A stretch of 64,000 nt of DNA from Psychroserpens luteolus (GTDB taxonomy: Bacteria; Bacteroidota; Bacteroidia; Flavobacteriales; Flavobacteriaceae). Location of the stretch: contig NZ_JAHVXI010000005.1 in assembly GCF_021032705.1 (NCBI RefSeq), positions 186,001 through 250,000 on the forward strand, written 5' to 3'. A program made the translations under genes and the position numbers. Positions within the stretch are counted from its first letter, which is position 1, and each line of letters starts with the position of its first letter. Below, one piece after another: positions 8,461 through 18,110 of the stretch. The notes beneath the pieces are model-generated. The model was given only the letters and a program-made list of their open reading frames with translations, did not search any database and was not told the DNA's origin.

Positions 8461-11088
8461 CTATTGTAAACTGGCCAAACTTGACTTTAAGGTTTCTATC
8501 TTAGCCAAAGCATCTGCCTCTTTTTTCTTTTCTGAGGCAACAACTTGTTCGGGCGCATTATTAACAAAGCGCTCATTAGATAACTTCTTTTGTACCGAGG
8601 TTAAGAAGCCTTCAGTATAATTCAATTCCTCGGTAAGCTTCTTTACTTCAGCCTCAACATCAATACTGCCCTCCATAGGTATAAAATATTCATTAGATTT
8701 TACTCTAAAGGTTAAAGCACCATCAATAGATTCATTGATGTACTCAAAACTTTCTAGATTTCCTAGTTTAGAAATCACCTCATCAAAGCTAGTCGAAACA
8801 TTTTCGTTATTTACAGCCGAAAATGCAATCGCATCCTTAAAAGCAATATTCTTCTGTTTTCTAATATTTCTAATGCCAGAAATCACCTCAGAAGCAAAGT
8901 CAAATTCAGAAATTAAGCTCTCATTAATCGCTTTTGTTTCTGGCCATTTAGCAATAATTAAAGCCTCTTCAGGTGAGCGTTCCTCAATATATTGCCAGAT
9001 CTCTTCGGTTAAGAATGGCATAAATGGATGTAGTATTTTCAAAATATCTTCAAATAACACAATAACTTGTTCTAAGGTCTTCGCATCAATAGGTTGCTGA
9101 TACGCTGGTTTTATAATTTCTAATAACCATGATGCAAAATCATCCCAAATCAGTTTATAAGTTGCCATTAGCGCATCACTTAATCGATATTTACTGAAAT
9201 GATCTTCAATATCTGCAATGGTCTTTTGAAATTTAGATTCGAACCATTCTATCGCTATTTTACTTGAATTGGGCTGAATAATCGTATCATCTACATCCCA
9301 GCCTTTGACTAATCTAAAGGCATTCCAGATTTTATTAGCAAACTGCTTTCCTTGCTGACATAAATCTTCATCAAACATCAAATCATTTCCGGCTGCAGAA
9401 CTTAGCAACAGGCCTACTCTAACGCCATCTGCACCGTAATCTTCAATCAATTTTAAAGCATCTGGCGAATTTCCTAGAGATTTAGACATTTTTCGACGCT
9501 GCTTATCTCTAACCAATCCTGTGAGATATACATTTTCAAAAGGTCTTTGGTCTTTATATTCATATCCTGCAATAATCATTCTAGCCACCCAGAAAAACAA
9601 TATATCTGGTCCTGTTACTAAATCATTTGTAGGATAATAGTACTTGATTTCCTCATTTTCAGGATCTCGAATACCATCAAACACACTCATTGGCCATAAC
9701 CATGAACTAAACCATGTGTCTAAGGCATCAGAATCCTGACGAATATCCTCTCGCTCAATACGAATCCCTTTCTCTTTAATTAAAGCGTGTGCATCATCTA
9801 TAGTTTCGGCCACCACAAAATCCTCTTTACCATCACCATAGTAATAAGCAGGAATTTGTTGTCCCCAAAGTAACTGACGTGAAATATTCCAATCACGAAT
9901 ATTTTCCATCCAATGACGATACGTGTTCTCAAATTTCTTTGGAAATAGTTTTACGTCTCCATTCGTTAGCACAGCATCTAAAGCTGGTTTTGCCAGATCT
10001 TCCATTTTTAAAAACCATTGATCGCTCAAACGCGGTTCTATTATGGCTTTAGTTCGTTCTGACGTTCCTACTTTATTGGTATAATTTTCGGTTTTAACTA
10101 ATTTGTCTGCCTCCTTGAGCTCCCTTACTATTGCTTTCCTTACTACAAAACGATCCTGTCCTTCGTAATGCATTCCGAAGCTATTAAGTGAGGCATCTTC
10201 ATTAAATATATCTACGACTTCTAAATGATGTTTATCTCCTAAAACTTTGTCATTTTCATCATGCGCAGGTGTCACTTTTAGACAACCCGTACCAAACTCA
10301 ACATCTACATACTCATCTTCAATAATAGGAATCACTCTTCCACAAATAGGTACAATAGCATTTTTACCTTTTAGATGCGTGAAACGCTCATCATTTGGAT
10401 TTATACAAATGGCTGTATCACCAAAAATAGTCTCAGGTCTAGTAGTAGCAATAACTAAGGTATCATCACTTCCTTCAACTTGGTATGTAATGTAATAGAG
10501 AAAACCTTGCTTTTCAACATAAATTACCTCCTCATCAGACAATGTTGTTTTAGCTTCAGGATCCCAATTAACCATACGGTATCCTCTATATATCAAGCCT
10601 TTGTTGTACAAATCAACAAATACTTTGATTACAGCCTCACTCATATCATCATCCATGGTAAACTTTGTACGATCCCAATCACAGGAGCATCCTAGTTTTT
10701 TTAGTTGGTCAAGAATTACGCCTCCATACTCTTCGGTCCATTCCCAAGCGTGTTTTAAAAATTCTTCACGGGATAAGTCATTTTTGTCTATACCTTGGGC
10801 TTTTAGCTTAGCTACAACCTTTGCCTCAGTAGCAATAGATGCATGATCTGTTCCTGGAACCCAACACGCATTCTTTCCTTTTAAACGTGCACGACGGATA
10901 AGTACATCCTGAATGGTATTATTCAGCATATGTCCCATATGTAGTACTCCTGTTACATTTGGAGGAGGAATAACAATGGTGTATGGCTCTCTTTCATCTG
11001 GTGTAGAATGAAAGTAATTGTGTGTCATCCAGTAGTTGTACCACTTAGTTTCTACTGATTCTGCTGAATATTTTGATGGAATGCCCAT
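8461..11088 (-). CDS. valS: Valine--tRNA ligase
   Basis: Class I aminoacyl-tRNA synthetase charging tRNA-Val with proofreading. The Rossmann fold signature [15 protein letters not shown] (the HIGH variant HMGH) is at about residues 41-55. The editing domain with [13 protein letters not shown] and [10 protein letters not shown] follows, and the KMSKS loop appears as [10 protein letters not shown] in the middle of the protein. A C-terminal anticodon-binding region and the ValS coiled-coil tail ([19 protein letters not shown], ending LASLQ) complete the 875 residues, a normal length. The Met start fits; a -7 element lies about 30 bases upstream. It is monocistronic and ends at a strong hairpin. 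Confidence 0.98.
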   Translation of the reverse strand: MGIPSKYSAESVETKWYNYWMTHNYFHSTPDEREPYTIVIPPPNVTGVLHMGHMLNNTIQDVLIRRARLKGKNACWVPGTDHASIATEAKVVAKLKAQGIDKNDLSREEFLKHAWEWTEEYGGVILDQLKKLGCSCDWDRTKFTMDDDMSEAVIKVFVDLYNKGLIYRGYRMVNWDPEAKTTLSDEEVIYVEKQGFLYYITYQVEGSDDTLVIATTRPETIFGDTAICINPNDERFTHLKGKNAIVPICGRVIPIIEDEYVDVEFGTGCLKVTPAHDENDKVLGDKHHLEVVDIFNEDASLNSFGMHYEGQDRFVVRKAIVRELKEADKLVKTENYTNKVGTSERTKAIIEPRLSDQWFLKMEDLAKPALDAVLTNGDVKLFPKKFENTYRHWMENIRDWNISRQLLWGQQIPAYYYGDGKEDFVVAETIDDAHALIKEKGIRIEREDIRQDSDALDTWFSSWLWPMSVFDGIRDPENEEIKYYYPTNDLVTGPDILFFWVARMIIAGYEYKDQRPFENVYLTGLVRDKQRRKMSKSLGNSPDALKLIEDYGADGVRVGLLLSSAAGNDLMFDEDLCQQGKQFANKIWNAFRLVKGWDVDDTIIQPNSSKIAIEWFESKFQKTIADIEDHFSKYRLSDALMATYKLIWDDFASWLLEIIKPAYQQPIDAKTLEQVIVLFEDILKILHPFMPFLTEEIWQYIEERSPEEALIIAKWPETKAINESLISEFDFASEVISGIRNIRKQKNIAFKDAIAFSAVNNENVSTSFDEVISKLGNLESFEYINESIDGALTFRVKSNEYFIPMEGSIDVEAEVKKLTEELNYTEGFLTSVQKKLSNERFVNNAPEQVVASEKKKEADALAKIETLKSSLASLQ

Positions 11089-11119
11089 GCGTTTGGTATT
11101 GTTTTTGCTTTATAACTGA

Positions 11120-11127
11120 CAAAAGTA
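11120..11127 (-). promoter_or_regulatory. -7 promoter element of valS
   Basis: On the minus strand this reads TACTTTTG, an exact TAnnTTTG match, with a 31-base A/T-rich leader to the valS ATG. No perfect TTG at -33; TTTCG lies at about the right distance. Confidence 0.5.
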
Positions 11128-11272
11128 CTTATATTTCTTTTTTTGCGAAATGATTAAAAGAAATAATGACCAACTAAACTGTAATTAATGTTAATTATAT
11201 GGTCATACGGCTAATTTATTTTGCGGAATCACAAAAAGTAAGTAGTTTTGATAGTATCAATTTAAAATTAAA

Positions 11273-11701
11273 ATGATGAAAAATTTAGTAATAATTTTAT
11301 GTGTAGCATTCTTAAGCATTGGAGCTTATGCCCAAGAAAAGGTAGCTAAAATTGAATTTAAAACAGATGTTATTGATTATGGAACCATAGAAAAAGGTTC
11401 GGATGGTGTAAGAGTATTTGAATTTACTAATACAGGAAATGCACCACTTATAATAACTAATGTAAAGTCAACTTGTGGCTGCACAGTGCCTAAGAAACCA
11501 AAAGGTCCTATTTTACCAGGAGAGACTGGAGAAATCGAAGTAAAGTACGATACTAATAGAGTTAATCCTATTAGAAAAACAATTACTGTAACTTCTAATG
11601 CTGACACTCCAACTGTAGCCTTGAAAATTAAAGGTTTAGTTGTTGACCCAAGTAAAACAAGTGTATTAGAAAAGAAAAACAAAAGTGTAATGGAGCAATA
11701 A
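11273..11701 (+). CDS. DUF1573 domain exported protein
   Basis: Small secreted or periplasmic protein of 142 residues. It has a signal peptide (hydrophobic residues about 4-18, cut after AYAQ) and one Ig-like DUF1573 domain. Typical features are DYGTIEKGSDGVRVFEFTNTG, APLIITNVKSTCGCTVPKKPKGPILPGETGEIEVKYD and a final TITVTSNADTP strand. The CGC motif is the family hallmark. DUF1573 proteins are abundant in Bacteroidota and have no settled function. Two ATGs stand side by side at 11273 and 11276. The gene is monocistronic, ending in a strong terminator. Confidence 0.9.
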   Translation: MMKNLVIILCVAFLSIGAYAQEKVAKIEFKTDVIDYGTIEKGSDGVRVFEFTNTGNAPLIITNVKSTCGCTVPKKPKGPILPGETGEIEVKYDTNRVNPIRKTITVTSNADTPTVALKIKGLVVDPSKTSVLEKKNKSVMEQ

Positions 11702-11727
11702 GAGGCTACATTATATATAAATTAACT

Positions 11728-11760
11728 GAACTCTCTATTTATCTAGAGAGTTCTTTTTTT
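11728..11760 (+). terminator. Rho-independent terminator of the DUF1573 gene
   Basis: Stem GAACTCTCT (11728-11736) / AGAGAGTTC (11745-11753) with an 8-base loop and then eight T. The stem overlaps the last codons and stop (11735-11737) of the convergent protease-like gene, so the same bases serve as coding sequence and as terminator. Confidence 0.9.
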
Positions 11761-13090
11761 TAAAGACATCTTCGAGTTTAAAATCAAAATTCATGATTTC
11801 TTTATTTCGCTCAATTCTAAGTCTTACCGACTTTCCCGGACGCTCTCTAAAATACCCTATAACTTGCTGTAGCTTCAAGAGATGTGCCTCTTTTCCATTG
11901 ATACTTAGAACAACATCATCTATTTTTAATCCAGCACGCTCAGCCGGAGAACCTTTTCTTATATCTACAATAGTAAATGCAGGCTTTAGCTTAAATTGAT
12001 ATGATCTAACAATATCAATATTTACCTTATCTCTATTTTGTCCATAAGAATCTAGTATATTATTATTAGAACGCTCTCTAACAACTCTAACTCCTGTTTG
12101 TTCCAATACAATACCACTTCTATTATACTGAAATCCTGCTTTAAAATTTGAGTTCTTTTTTAAAGTTATTTTAGAGTTTCCGTAGTCAACTATTAGGTTA
12201 AAACGCCTAAGCATTTCAGCACCAATACTACCATTTCTTTCTTTATGGCGTCTTGCATAGGTTATCGCCGACGAATCTGGAAAAGCAACATTAACATCAT
12301 TTAGCTTAAAATTCTTTAGATCTAACGATTTCACAATAGACCGAAGGCCATAAACGTTACCGCTCAATCCTCTTCCTAAAAAATCATGAAAATAGTTGTG
12401 ATGAGTTGTGGATATGCCTTTAGACTCATCTTCAAATAACCATAGCGCATCACTGCTACCTGTATCAATGAGCAATTTTATGGGTACATTTTGATCACCA
12501 AATCTGGCTTTTAAATCCATATAAGGCTTATTATTAAAAAAGGACAGGTTAAAAGTCTCACACTTTTTACAGGGTTTATACTGATAAACATCCTTTCTAT
12601 GGAGTTTTAAATATTTAGATCTATAATTTATTTCAACAACAAAGTTTTTAAATAGATCATAACCAATAATTCCATGAACAGGAACACCCAATCTCGGTGT
12701 GAAATTTATATTTTGGTCAAAAACCACATATACATCTTGATTTATATTAACCGCATTTCCAATTTTAAAGAAATTATTATTTGATTTAAGTGCTTTAACA
12801 GATTCTCCATCTCCAAGACCTCTAATAAAAATAGTCTCCACGTTATTAATTTGCAGAGAGTCTGTATTCGTTATGTTAAATAAAAGCGGCTTACTAACAC
12901 CTGTATCAAGTAAAAAAGATAATTTAACACCATTGATTTCAACGGGTATAATGATCAGATTATTAATAAGTTGAAATCGTATCTTGTCAGTTTTCCGCTT
13001 TGGCAAGTTAAAATCACCTTGCCCAAATGAAAAGCTAAAACTCATTACGAATAACAGAATAAGTGCGTATGTTCTTTTGGAAAAAATCAT
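11735..13090 (-). CDS. Exported retropepsin-like aspartic protease with PDZ domain
   Basis: About 451 residues when started at the ATG read from 13090; an in-frame TTG lies 15 bases upstream. A signal peptide (TYALILLFVMSFSFSFG) precedes two retropepsin-type motifs, LSFLLDTGVSKPLL (DTG near residue 62) and LLIDTGSSDALWL (DTG near 209). A PDZ domain follows near 365-440, with IVDIRKGSPAERAGLKIDDVVLSINGKE. Two DTG half-sites in one chain resemble the clan AA aspartyl proteases common in Bacteroidota periplasms. The PDZ domain probably positions substrate or partners. The substrate is unknown. The flanking genes are unrelated. Confidence 0.85.
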   Translation of the reverse strand: MIFSKRTYALILLFVMSFSFSFGQGDFNLPKRKTDKIRFQLINNLIIIPVEINGVKLSFLLDTGVSKPLLFNITNTDSLQINNVETIFIRGLGDGESVKALKSNNNFFKIGNAVNINQDVYVVFDQNINFTPRLGVPVHGIIGYDLFKNFVVEINYRSKYLKLHRKDVYQYKPCKKCETFNLSFFNNKPYMDLKARFGDQNVPIKLLIDTGSSDALWLFEDESKGISTTHHNYFHDFLGRGLSGNVYGLRSIVKSLDLKNFKLNDVNVAFPDSSAITYARRHKERNGSIGAEMLRRFNLIVDYGNSKITLKKNSNFKAGFQYNRSGIVLEQTGVRVVRERSNNNILDSYGQNRDKVNIDIVRSYQFKLKPAFTIVDIRKGSPAERAGLKIDDVVLSINGKEAHLLKLQQVIGYFRERPGKSVRLRIERNKEIMNFDFKLEDVFKKKNSLDK

Positions 13091-13199
13091 AAGTATTAAT
13101 AACAAGTTACAAATCTTTAATAGATGTTTAGTTTTTACATCAATTTTTTAAATAAAATTTAAGATAATTTTCAGAACTTTACCATCAAAATAAATAAAC

Positions 13200-14390
13200 A
13201 TGCCAACGATTTCCAAAAAAGGAGTTTCTATGCCAGAATCTCCAATACGTAAATTAGTTCCTTTTGCTGAAAAAGCTGAAAAAGCAGGTAAAAATATCTA
13301 TTATTTAAACATTGGTCAACCAGATATTAAGACGCCTAAAGTTGCGCTTGATGCTATTAGAGAGAGCACAATAGACATATTAGCTTACAGTCGTTCTGAA
13401 GGGTCTGAGGCTTATCGCCAAAAAATCGCTAATTATTATGCAAATAATGCCATTCATGTTAAACATGATGATATTATTGTTACAACTGGAGGCAGTGAAG
13501 CTTTATTATTTGCTTTTGGAAGTATTATGGATGTAGATGATGAAGTGATTATCCCAGAGCCTTTCTATGCTAACTATAATGGATTCTCAACAGCTTCTGG
13601 AGTAAACGTGGTTCCAGTAATCTCTAAAATTGAAAATAATTTTGCATTACCACCAATAGAAGAGTTTGAAAAACTAATCACACCAAAAACCAAAGCAATA
13701 CTTATATGCAACCCAGGAAATCCAACAGGATATCTCTACTCAAAAGAAGAAATAAAAAAATTAGCCAATATTGTAAAAAAACACGATTTATTTTTAATTG
13801 CTGATGAAGTCTATCGAGAGTTTGCCTATGATGGCGCTACACATTACTCTATCTTACAAGAAGAAGGTCTAGAAAACCATGCTATCGTTATAGATTCTGT
13901 TTCAAAACGTTATAGCATGTGTGGAGCTCGAATAGGATGTTTAGTTTCGAAGAATAAAGACGTCATAAAAACAGCTTTAAAATTTGCTCAAGCGCGTTTA
14001 AGTCCGCCAACTCTTGCTCAAATTGCTAGTGAAGCTGCATTAGATACACCACAAAGTTATTTTGATGATGTGATTGCTGAGTATGTAGAGCGTCGAAATA
14101 TTCTAATTGAAGAGTTAAGTAAAATAGAAGGCGTTCAAGTTGCCAATCCTAAAGGCGCTTTTTATTGCATTGCGCAATTACCTATAAAAAACTCAGATGC
14201 CTTTGCACAATGGCTGTTAGAATCTTTTGATGTCGATAATGAAACTGTAATGGTAGCTCCTGCGGCAGGTTTTTACAGCACGCCTGGTGTTGGTTTAAAT
14301 CAAATACGTATCGCGTACGTTCTTAATACTGAGAGCCTTGTAAAGGCTGTAAATATTTTAAAAGAAGCCCTTAAAGTATACCAAGATTAG
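13200..14390 (+). CDS. PLP-dependent class I/II aminotransferase
   Basis: Fold-type I aminotransferase of 396 residues. Visible are NIGQPDI near residue 36, TTGGSEALLFAFGS (PLP phosphate region), the CNPGNPTG loop, ADEVYREF (Asp contacting the pyridine N) and the Schiff-base lysine in SVSKRYSMCGARIG. The C-terminal arginine region is NQIRIAYV. This pattern fits aspartate or broad-specificity amino acid aminotransferases. The exact substrate cannot be read from sequence. It overlaps the murB start by one base, which may only reflect shared transcription, though an L-Ala or L-Glu supply role would fit a cell-wall partner. Confidence 0.9.
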   Translation: MPTISKKGVSMPESPIRKLVPFAEKAEKAGKNIYYLNIGQPDIKTPKVALDAIRESTIDILAYSRSEGSEAYRQKIANYYANNAIHVKHDDIIVTTGGSEALLFAFGSIMDVDDEVIIPEPFYANYNGFSTASGVNVVPVISKIENNFALPPIEEFEKLITPKTKAILICNPGNPTGYLYSKEEIKKLANIVKKHDLFLIADEVYREFAYDGATHYSILQEEGLENHAIVIDSVSKRYSMCGARIGCLVSKNKDVIKTALKFAQARLSPPTLAQIASEAALDTPQSYFDDVIAEYVERRNILIEELSKIEGVQVANPKGAFYCIAQLPIKNSDAFAQWLLESFDVDNETVMVAPAAGFYSTPGVGLNQIRIAYVLNTESLVKAVNILKEALKVYQD

Positions 14391-15403
14391 TGCATATACA
14401 ACATAACATATCTCTAAAGCCATACAATACCTTCGGAATTGATGTTAAAGCAAAGCAATTTGTTTCGGTATCATCTATTGAAGAATTAAAGGATATCTAT
14501 ACCTCAAGTGCATATCCGAAAAAATTTATTTTGGGAGGTGGTAGTAACATGTTGCTTACAAAGGATATTGATGCTCTTGTTATTCATTTAAACCTAAAAG
14601 GAAAACAGATTATTTCTCAATCTGATAATGAGGTTTTAGTACAAAGTCTAGCTGGTGAAAATTGGCATGAATTTGTATTATGGACACTTGAAAATGATTT
14701 TGGCGGCTTAGAGAACTTATCTCTTATTCCTGGAAATGTTGGTACAAGTCCAATTCAAAACATAGGTGCATACGGAGTTGAATTAAAAGATGTTTTTCAC
14801 TCTTGTAACGCTCTAAATTTAGAAACTTTAGAGGTCGAAACCTTTACTAAAGATACCTGTGAATTTGATTACCGAAATTCTATTTTTAAACAACAGGCTA
14901 AAGGGAAGTATATTATTACTAGCGTTATGTTTAATTTAAGTGCCAAGGAACATATATTACATACTAACTATGGCGCTATCACTTCAGAATTGCAAGCTAT
15001 GATGGTTACTGAGCCAACAATTCAGGATGTGTCTAAAGCAGTAATTGCTATTAGAGAGAGCAAACTCCCTGACCCAAAAGAGATAGGGAATTCGGGTAGT
15101 TTTTTTAAGAATCCTATCATTTCAAAATCTGAGTTTTTAAAATTCAAGAAGAATTTTCCTGATGCTCCACATTATATCGTTTCAGATAAAGAAGTTAAAG
15201 TTCCAGCTGGCTGGCTTATTGAACATGCTGGTTTTAAAGGTAAAACTTTTGATAATTATGGGGTACACAAAAAACAGGCTTTAGTTTTGGTAAATTATGG
15301 TGGTGCAAGCGGAAATGATATTTTAGAGTTATCACAATTAATTCAAGAGACAGTTGCTCGTATTTTTGATATTAACATAGAAGCAGAAGTTAATATTATA
15401 TAA
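14390..15403 (+). CDS. murB: UDP-N-acetylenolpyruvoylglucosamine reductase
   Basis: NADPH- and FAD-dependent enzyme making UDP-MurNAc in peptidoglycan precursor synthesis. It starts at GTG sharing one base with the stop of the aminotransferase gene. The FAD-binding part shows ILGGGSNMLLT and SLIPGNVGTSPIQNIGAYGVE. Next come the arginine in CEFDYRNSIFK and the proton-donating serine in GNSGSFFKNP. The C-terminal region has VPAGWLIEHAGFKG and ends in EAEVNII with the conserved Glu. The 337-residue length and the insertion pattern suggest the type I (E. coli-like) class. Confidence 0.95.
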   Translation: MHIQHNISLKPYNTFGIDVKAKQFVSVSSIEELKDIYTSSAYPKKFILGGGSNMLLTKDIDALVIHLNLKGKQIISQSDNEVLVQSLAGENWHEFVLWTLENDFGGLENLSLIPGNVGTSPIQNIGAYGVELKDVFHSCNALNLETLEVETFTKDTCEFDYRNSIFKQQAKGKYIITSVMFNLSAKEHILHTNYGAITSELQAMMVTEPTIQDVSKAVIAIRESKLPDPKEIGNSGSFFKNPIISKSEFLKFKKNFPDAPHYIVSDKEVKVPAGWLIEHAGFKGKTFDNYGVHKKQALVLVNYGGASGNDILELSQLIQETVARIFDINIEAEVNII

Positions 15404-15404
15404 G

Positions 15405-15435
15405 CAAAAAGCCTCAAATAAATGAGGCTATTGTT
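15405..15435. terminator. Hairpin after murB
   Basis: AGCCTCA (15410-15416) / TGAGGCT (15423-15429). The T-tract is better on the minus strand than on the plus strand, so it is a moderate terminator for murB. Confidence 0.5.
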
Positions 15436-15643
15436 CACTACAGAATAGTTTTTTGAAAATGCTATTAATCAATTTTCCTTTAGGAAGAAAAAATTCTATT
15501 CCACAGAAATTATATGTTAAATGGATTAAATTCTGTTTTGGTATTATTTTACTAATTTTACCAACTTAATCTATATACGGATGAAATTTATTTTTAGACG
15601 TTTTAAAATTCATTTTTTTTAATAAAATTTTAATTTCTAGTTT

Positions 15644-16183
15644 TTGAGCACTTCAATAGAACAACAAATTGTAGAATTACTCGCTAAAGGCGATAAAAAA
15701 GCACTCAATCTTCTTTACGAAAATTATGCAGATAGCCTCTATGGTGTTATCTTAAAAGTTACAACTAATGAAGAACTAGCACAAGATGCCCTTCAAGAAA
15801 CATTTGTGAAGGTTTGGAAAAATTCTAAAAAATACGATTCTAAAAAGGCCAAATTATTTACTTGGCTCTTCAGAATTGCGAAAAATACAGCTATAGATAA
15901 ATTAAGAAGTTTCAACAATAGATTTGAAAAAGAAGTCCAAATCGATAAATCAAACGTATATATCTTACCAACAGCAAGTTTAAACCAAGATGTCTTGGAT
16001 TTAAAGGAGCATGTTGCACGGCTAGATGAGAAGTATCAAATAGTCCTTAAAGCCTTGTTTTTTGAGGGAATGACCCAACAAGAAGCAAGTGAAGAGCTTG
16101 ATATACCATTAGGTACTATAAAGTCTAGATTAAAAATTGGATTGAGAGAACTAAAAAAGGTTTACGATCCAGAAATAAATTAA
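15644..16183 (+). CDS. ECF-type sigma-70 family RNA polymerase sigma factor
   Basis: Extracytoplasmic function sigma factor of 179 residues. Region 2 shows LYENYADSLYGVILKVTTNEELAQDALQETFVKVW and LFTWLFRIAKNTAIDKLR; region 4 shows ALFFEGMTQQEASEELDIPLGTIKSRLKIGLREL. The reading frame opens right after a stop, and its only reasonable start is TTG at 15644 (TTG AGC ACT), so the rare start codon is well supported. The anti-sigma gene begins three bases after its stop. This sigma/anti-sigma pair presumably answers an envelope signal. The target promoters cannot be named. Confidence 0.93.
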   Translation: MSTSIEQQIVELLAKGDKKALNLLYENYADSLYGVILKVTTNEELAQDALQETFVKVWKNSKKYDSKKAKLFTWLFRIAKNTAIDKLRSFNNRFEKEVQIDKSNVYILPTASLNQDVLDLKEHVARLDEKYQIVLKALFFEGMTQQEASEELDIPLGTIKSRLKIGLRELKKVYDPEIN

Positions 16184-16186
16184 GAA

Positions 16187-16981
16187 ATGGAAAAAAAATT
16201 ACATACTTTTTTTCAATCTGGTTTACTTGACAAGTATATACTAGATGAAATATCTGCTTCAGAACGTCTGAAAGTAGAGCAATTTATTGAGACCTATCCA
16301 GAAGTGGAAAGCGAATATCTGAGATTGCAAGATAATCTTGAGATTTTAGCCAAAGCTGATGCTGTAGAAGCTCCTAAATTTGTTTTAGATAACATCAAAA
16401 ATGAATTAGAAGAAGAAGCCACTCCTGTAATTACACTTGAAAGACCAAGACGAAGAACGCCTTGGTATAGCATTGCTGCTAGTATTGTCGCTCTTCTTTT
16501 TGCTGGTGGTTACTATATGAAGTACCAACAAAATCAAGAATTAATCAAAGAAAACCAAGTTGTTGTTGACGAAATTTTTGATTTGAGAAGTGATATTGAA
16601 GACAATAACAAAAAGCTTGACAATTTAATGCGTCAGTTCATGAAGTTAAATAATCCTGAAACTGAAAAATATGTGTTAAGAGGAAATGCTCGTGCTAAAG
16701 ATTTAAAAACAGTAGCGTATATAAATGCTATTGAAAAAACATCTATGATTGATGTTGTTTCTTTACCTCAGTTATCTGAAGATCAATTTATTCACCTTTG
16801 GGCTGAAATGGAAGATCATTTTGTAAGCCTTGGTATTCTTGACCCTTCACAAAAAAACATGCAATCTGTACCTTATATGGAAAATGCTTTAGGGTTAAGT
16901 ATTACAATTGGACCAAAAGAAAATGCTGACAAAACTGATGAAGCTGTTGCAGAAATAGAATTAAAGAATCGAAATAACTAA
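16187..16981 (+). CDS. Anti-sigma factor (RskA-like)
   Basis: 264 residues. The cytoplasmic N-terminal part (about 1-90; GLLDKYILDEISASERLKVEQFI) looks like an anti-sigma or zinc-less ASD-type domain. One membrane helix lies near 96-112 (WYSIAASIVALLFAGGYYM). A periplasmic coiled-coil stretch is followed by the RskA C-terminal type domain, with FIHLWAEMEDHFVSLGILDP and ENALGLSITIGP. The three-base spacing from the sigma factor gene and the single-pass layout fit a membrane-bound negative regulator of that sigma factor. A strong terminator closes the operon. Confidence 0.9.
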   Translation: MEKKLHTFFQSGLLDKYILDEISASERLKVEQFIETYPEVESEYLRLQDNLEILAKADAVEAPKFVLDNIKNELEEEATPVITLERPRRRTPWYSIAASIVALLFAGGYYMKYQQNQELIKENQVVVDEIFDLRSDIEDNNKKLDNLMRQFMKLNNPETEKYVLRGNARAKDLKTVAYINAIEKTSMIDVVSLPQLSEDQFIHLWAEMEDHFVSLGILDPSQKNMQSVPYMENALGLSITIGPKENADKTDEAVAEIELKNRNN

Positions 16982-17000
16982 CAGTTATTTAAACAAATAT

Positions 17001-17037
17001 AAAAGCCACTTTAGGATGACTAAAGTGGCTTTTTTTT
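17001..17037 (+). terminator. Strong terminator after the sigma/anti-sigma operon
   Basis: Perfect 13-bp stem (17001-17013 / 17021-17033, core AAAGCCACTTTA) with a 7-base loop and eight T. It can also serve the convergent aquaporin gene, whose stop is at 17050. Confidence 0.95.
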
Positions 17038-17049
17038 ATGGATCGTTAT

Positions 17050-17736
17050 TTATTCTTTATCAAAAAATGCCTTGTGAATGAATCCAGCCACTATAGCACC
17101 AGCAATAGGAGCCAGCCAAAACAACCATAATTGTGACGTAAATTCTCCACCTGCAAAAATAGCCTGACTTGTTGAACGCGCAGGATTGACAGAAGTATTA
17201 GAAATAGGAATACTTATTAAATGAATTAAAGTTAATCCAAGACCAATAGCAATTGGAGCAAAACCTTTAGGAGCTCTTACATTGGTACTCCCTAAAATAA
17301 TTAACAAAAAGAATAATGTCAATAAAAATTCAGCAATAAGCACAGACATCATACTATAACCATCTGGTGACTGGTCACCATAACCATTAGAGGCAAAACT
17401 ACCTATATCTACAAAATCAGATTTACCAGTTAAAATAAGGTAAAGAGCACCAGCTGCAGCTATAGCTCCAATAACTTGAACAATAATATAACCAATGAGG
17501 TCTTTTGCTGGAAATTTTCCTGCCGACCACAGTCCTAAAGAGACTGCAGGATTAAAATGTCCTCCAGATATATGTCCAACAGCATAGGCCATTGTTAACA
17601 CTGTTAAACCAAAAGCCAATGCCACGCCAGCAAAACCAATTCCTAATTCTGGATAAGCAGCAGCAAAAACTGCACTACCACAACCTCCAAAAACAAGCCA
17701 AAATGTTCCAAAGAACTCTGCTAATAATTTTTTCAT
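17050..17736 (-). CDS. aqpZ: Aquaporin Z
   Basis: Inner-membrane water channel of the MIP family, 228 residues and six helices. Both pore motifs are intact: NPA at residues 62-64 ([11 protein letters not shown]) and NPAR at 184-187 (TSVNPARST). The selectivity-filter residues expected of AqpZ are present (Phe42, His172, Thr181, Arg187), so a water rather than glycerol channel is likely. It lies alone, convergent with the sigma/anti-sigma operon and divergent from the small Cys protein gene. It may help with osmotic shifts, consistent with a marine habitat. Confidence 0.95.
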   Translation of the reverse strand: MKKLLAEFFGTFWLVFGGCGSAVFAAAYPELGIGFAGVALAFGLTVLTMAYAVGHISGGHFNPAVSLGLWSAGKFPAKDLIGYIIVQVIGAIAAAGALYLILTGKSDFVDIGSFASNGYGDQSPDGYSMMSVLIAEFLLTLFFLLIILGSTNVRAPKGFAPIAIGLGLTLIHLISIPISNTSVNPARSTSQAIFAGGEFTSQLWLFWLAPIAGAIVAGFIHKAFFDKE

Positions 17737-17869
17737 AATAATTAATATTAGTTAGTAAAAAGATTAATTTATTAATTATAAGACACTTAAACAATTAACA
17801 AGGTCACATATTTGTCTTTGCTTCCTATAATTAGTATTCATAATAAGGACTAAAAACATTCAAAATTTT

Positions 17870-17877
17870 TATCTTTG
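17870..17877 (+). promoter_or_regulatory. -7 element before the Cys-rich small protein operon
   Basis: TATCTTTG, an exact TAnnTTTG match followed by GC, 26 bases before the ATG at 17904. No clear -33 TTG. Confidence 0.5.
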
Positions 17878-17903
17878 CACAAACAAAAAATAACCAGAAG
17901 CAG

Positions 17904-18107
17904 ATGAAACTCATTCTAATAACTTTAGTACTCTTAGGTTTAAGCGTTGCTGGAATTGCAATTAAAATATGGGCAAAAAAAGACGGTAAATTTGCTGGCA
18001 CTTGTGCTAGTCAAAACCCAATGCTTAACCAAGAAGGGGAAGCTTGTGGCTTCTGCGGAAAAACACCAGACCAGTTCGAAAATTGTAACGAACCTCAACA
18101 CTCCTAA
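17904..18107 (+). CDS. Small Cys-rich membrane protein, unknown function
   Basis: 67 residues. A hydrophobic N-terminus (MKLILITLVLLGLSVAGIAI) acts as a membrane anchor or uncleaved signal. A short polar tail follows with four cysteines at 34, 48, 51 and 61, of which 48/51 form a CGFC pair. That arrangement could bind a metal or form disulphides. Similar small proteins are common in Flavobacteriia, but I know no assigned function. The gene sits three bases before a glycosyltransferase gene that starts with TTG, so it probably leads that operon. Confidence 0.75.
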   Translation: MKLILITLVLLGLSVAGIAIKIWAKKDGKFAGTCASQNPMLNQEGEACGFCGKTPDQFENCNEPQHS

Positions 18108-18110
18108 CCA

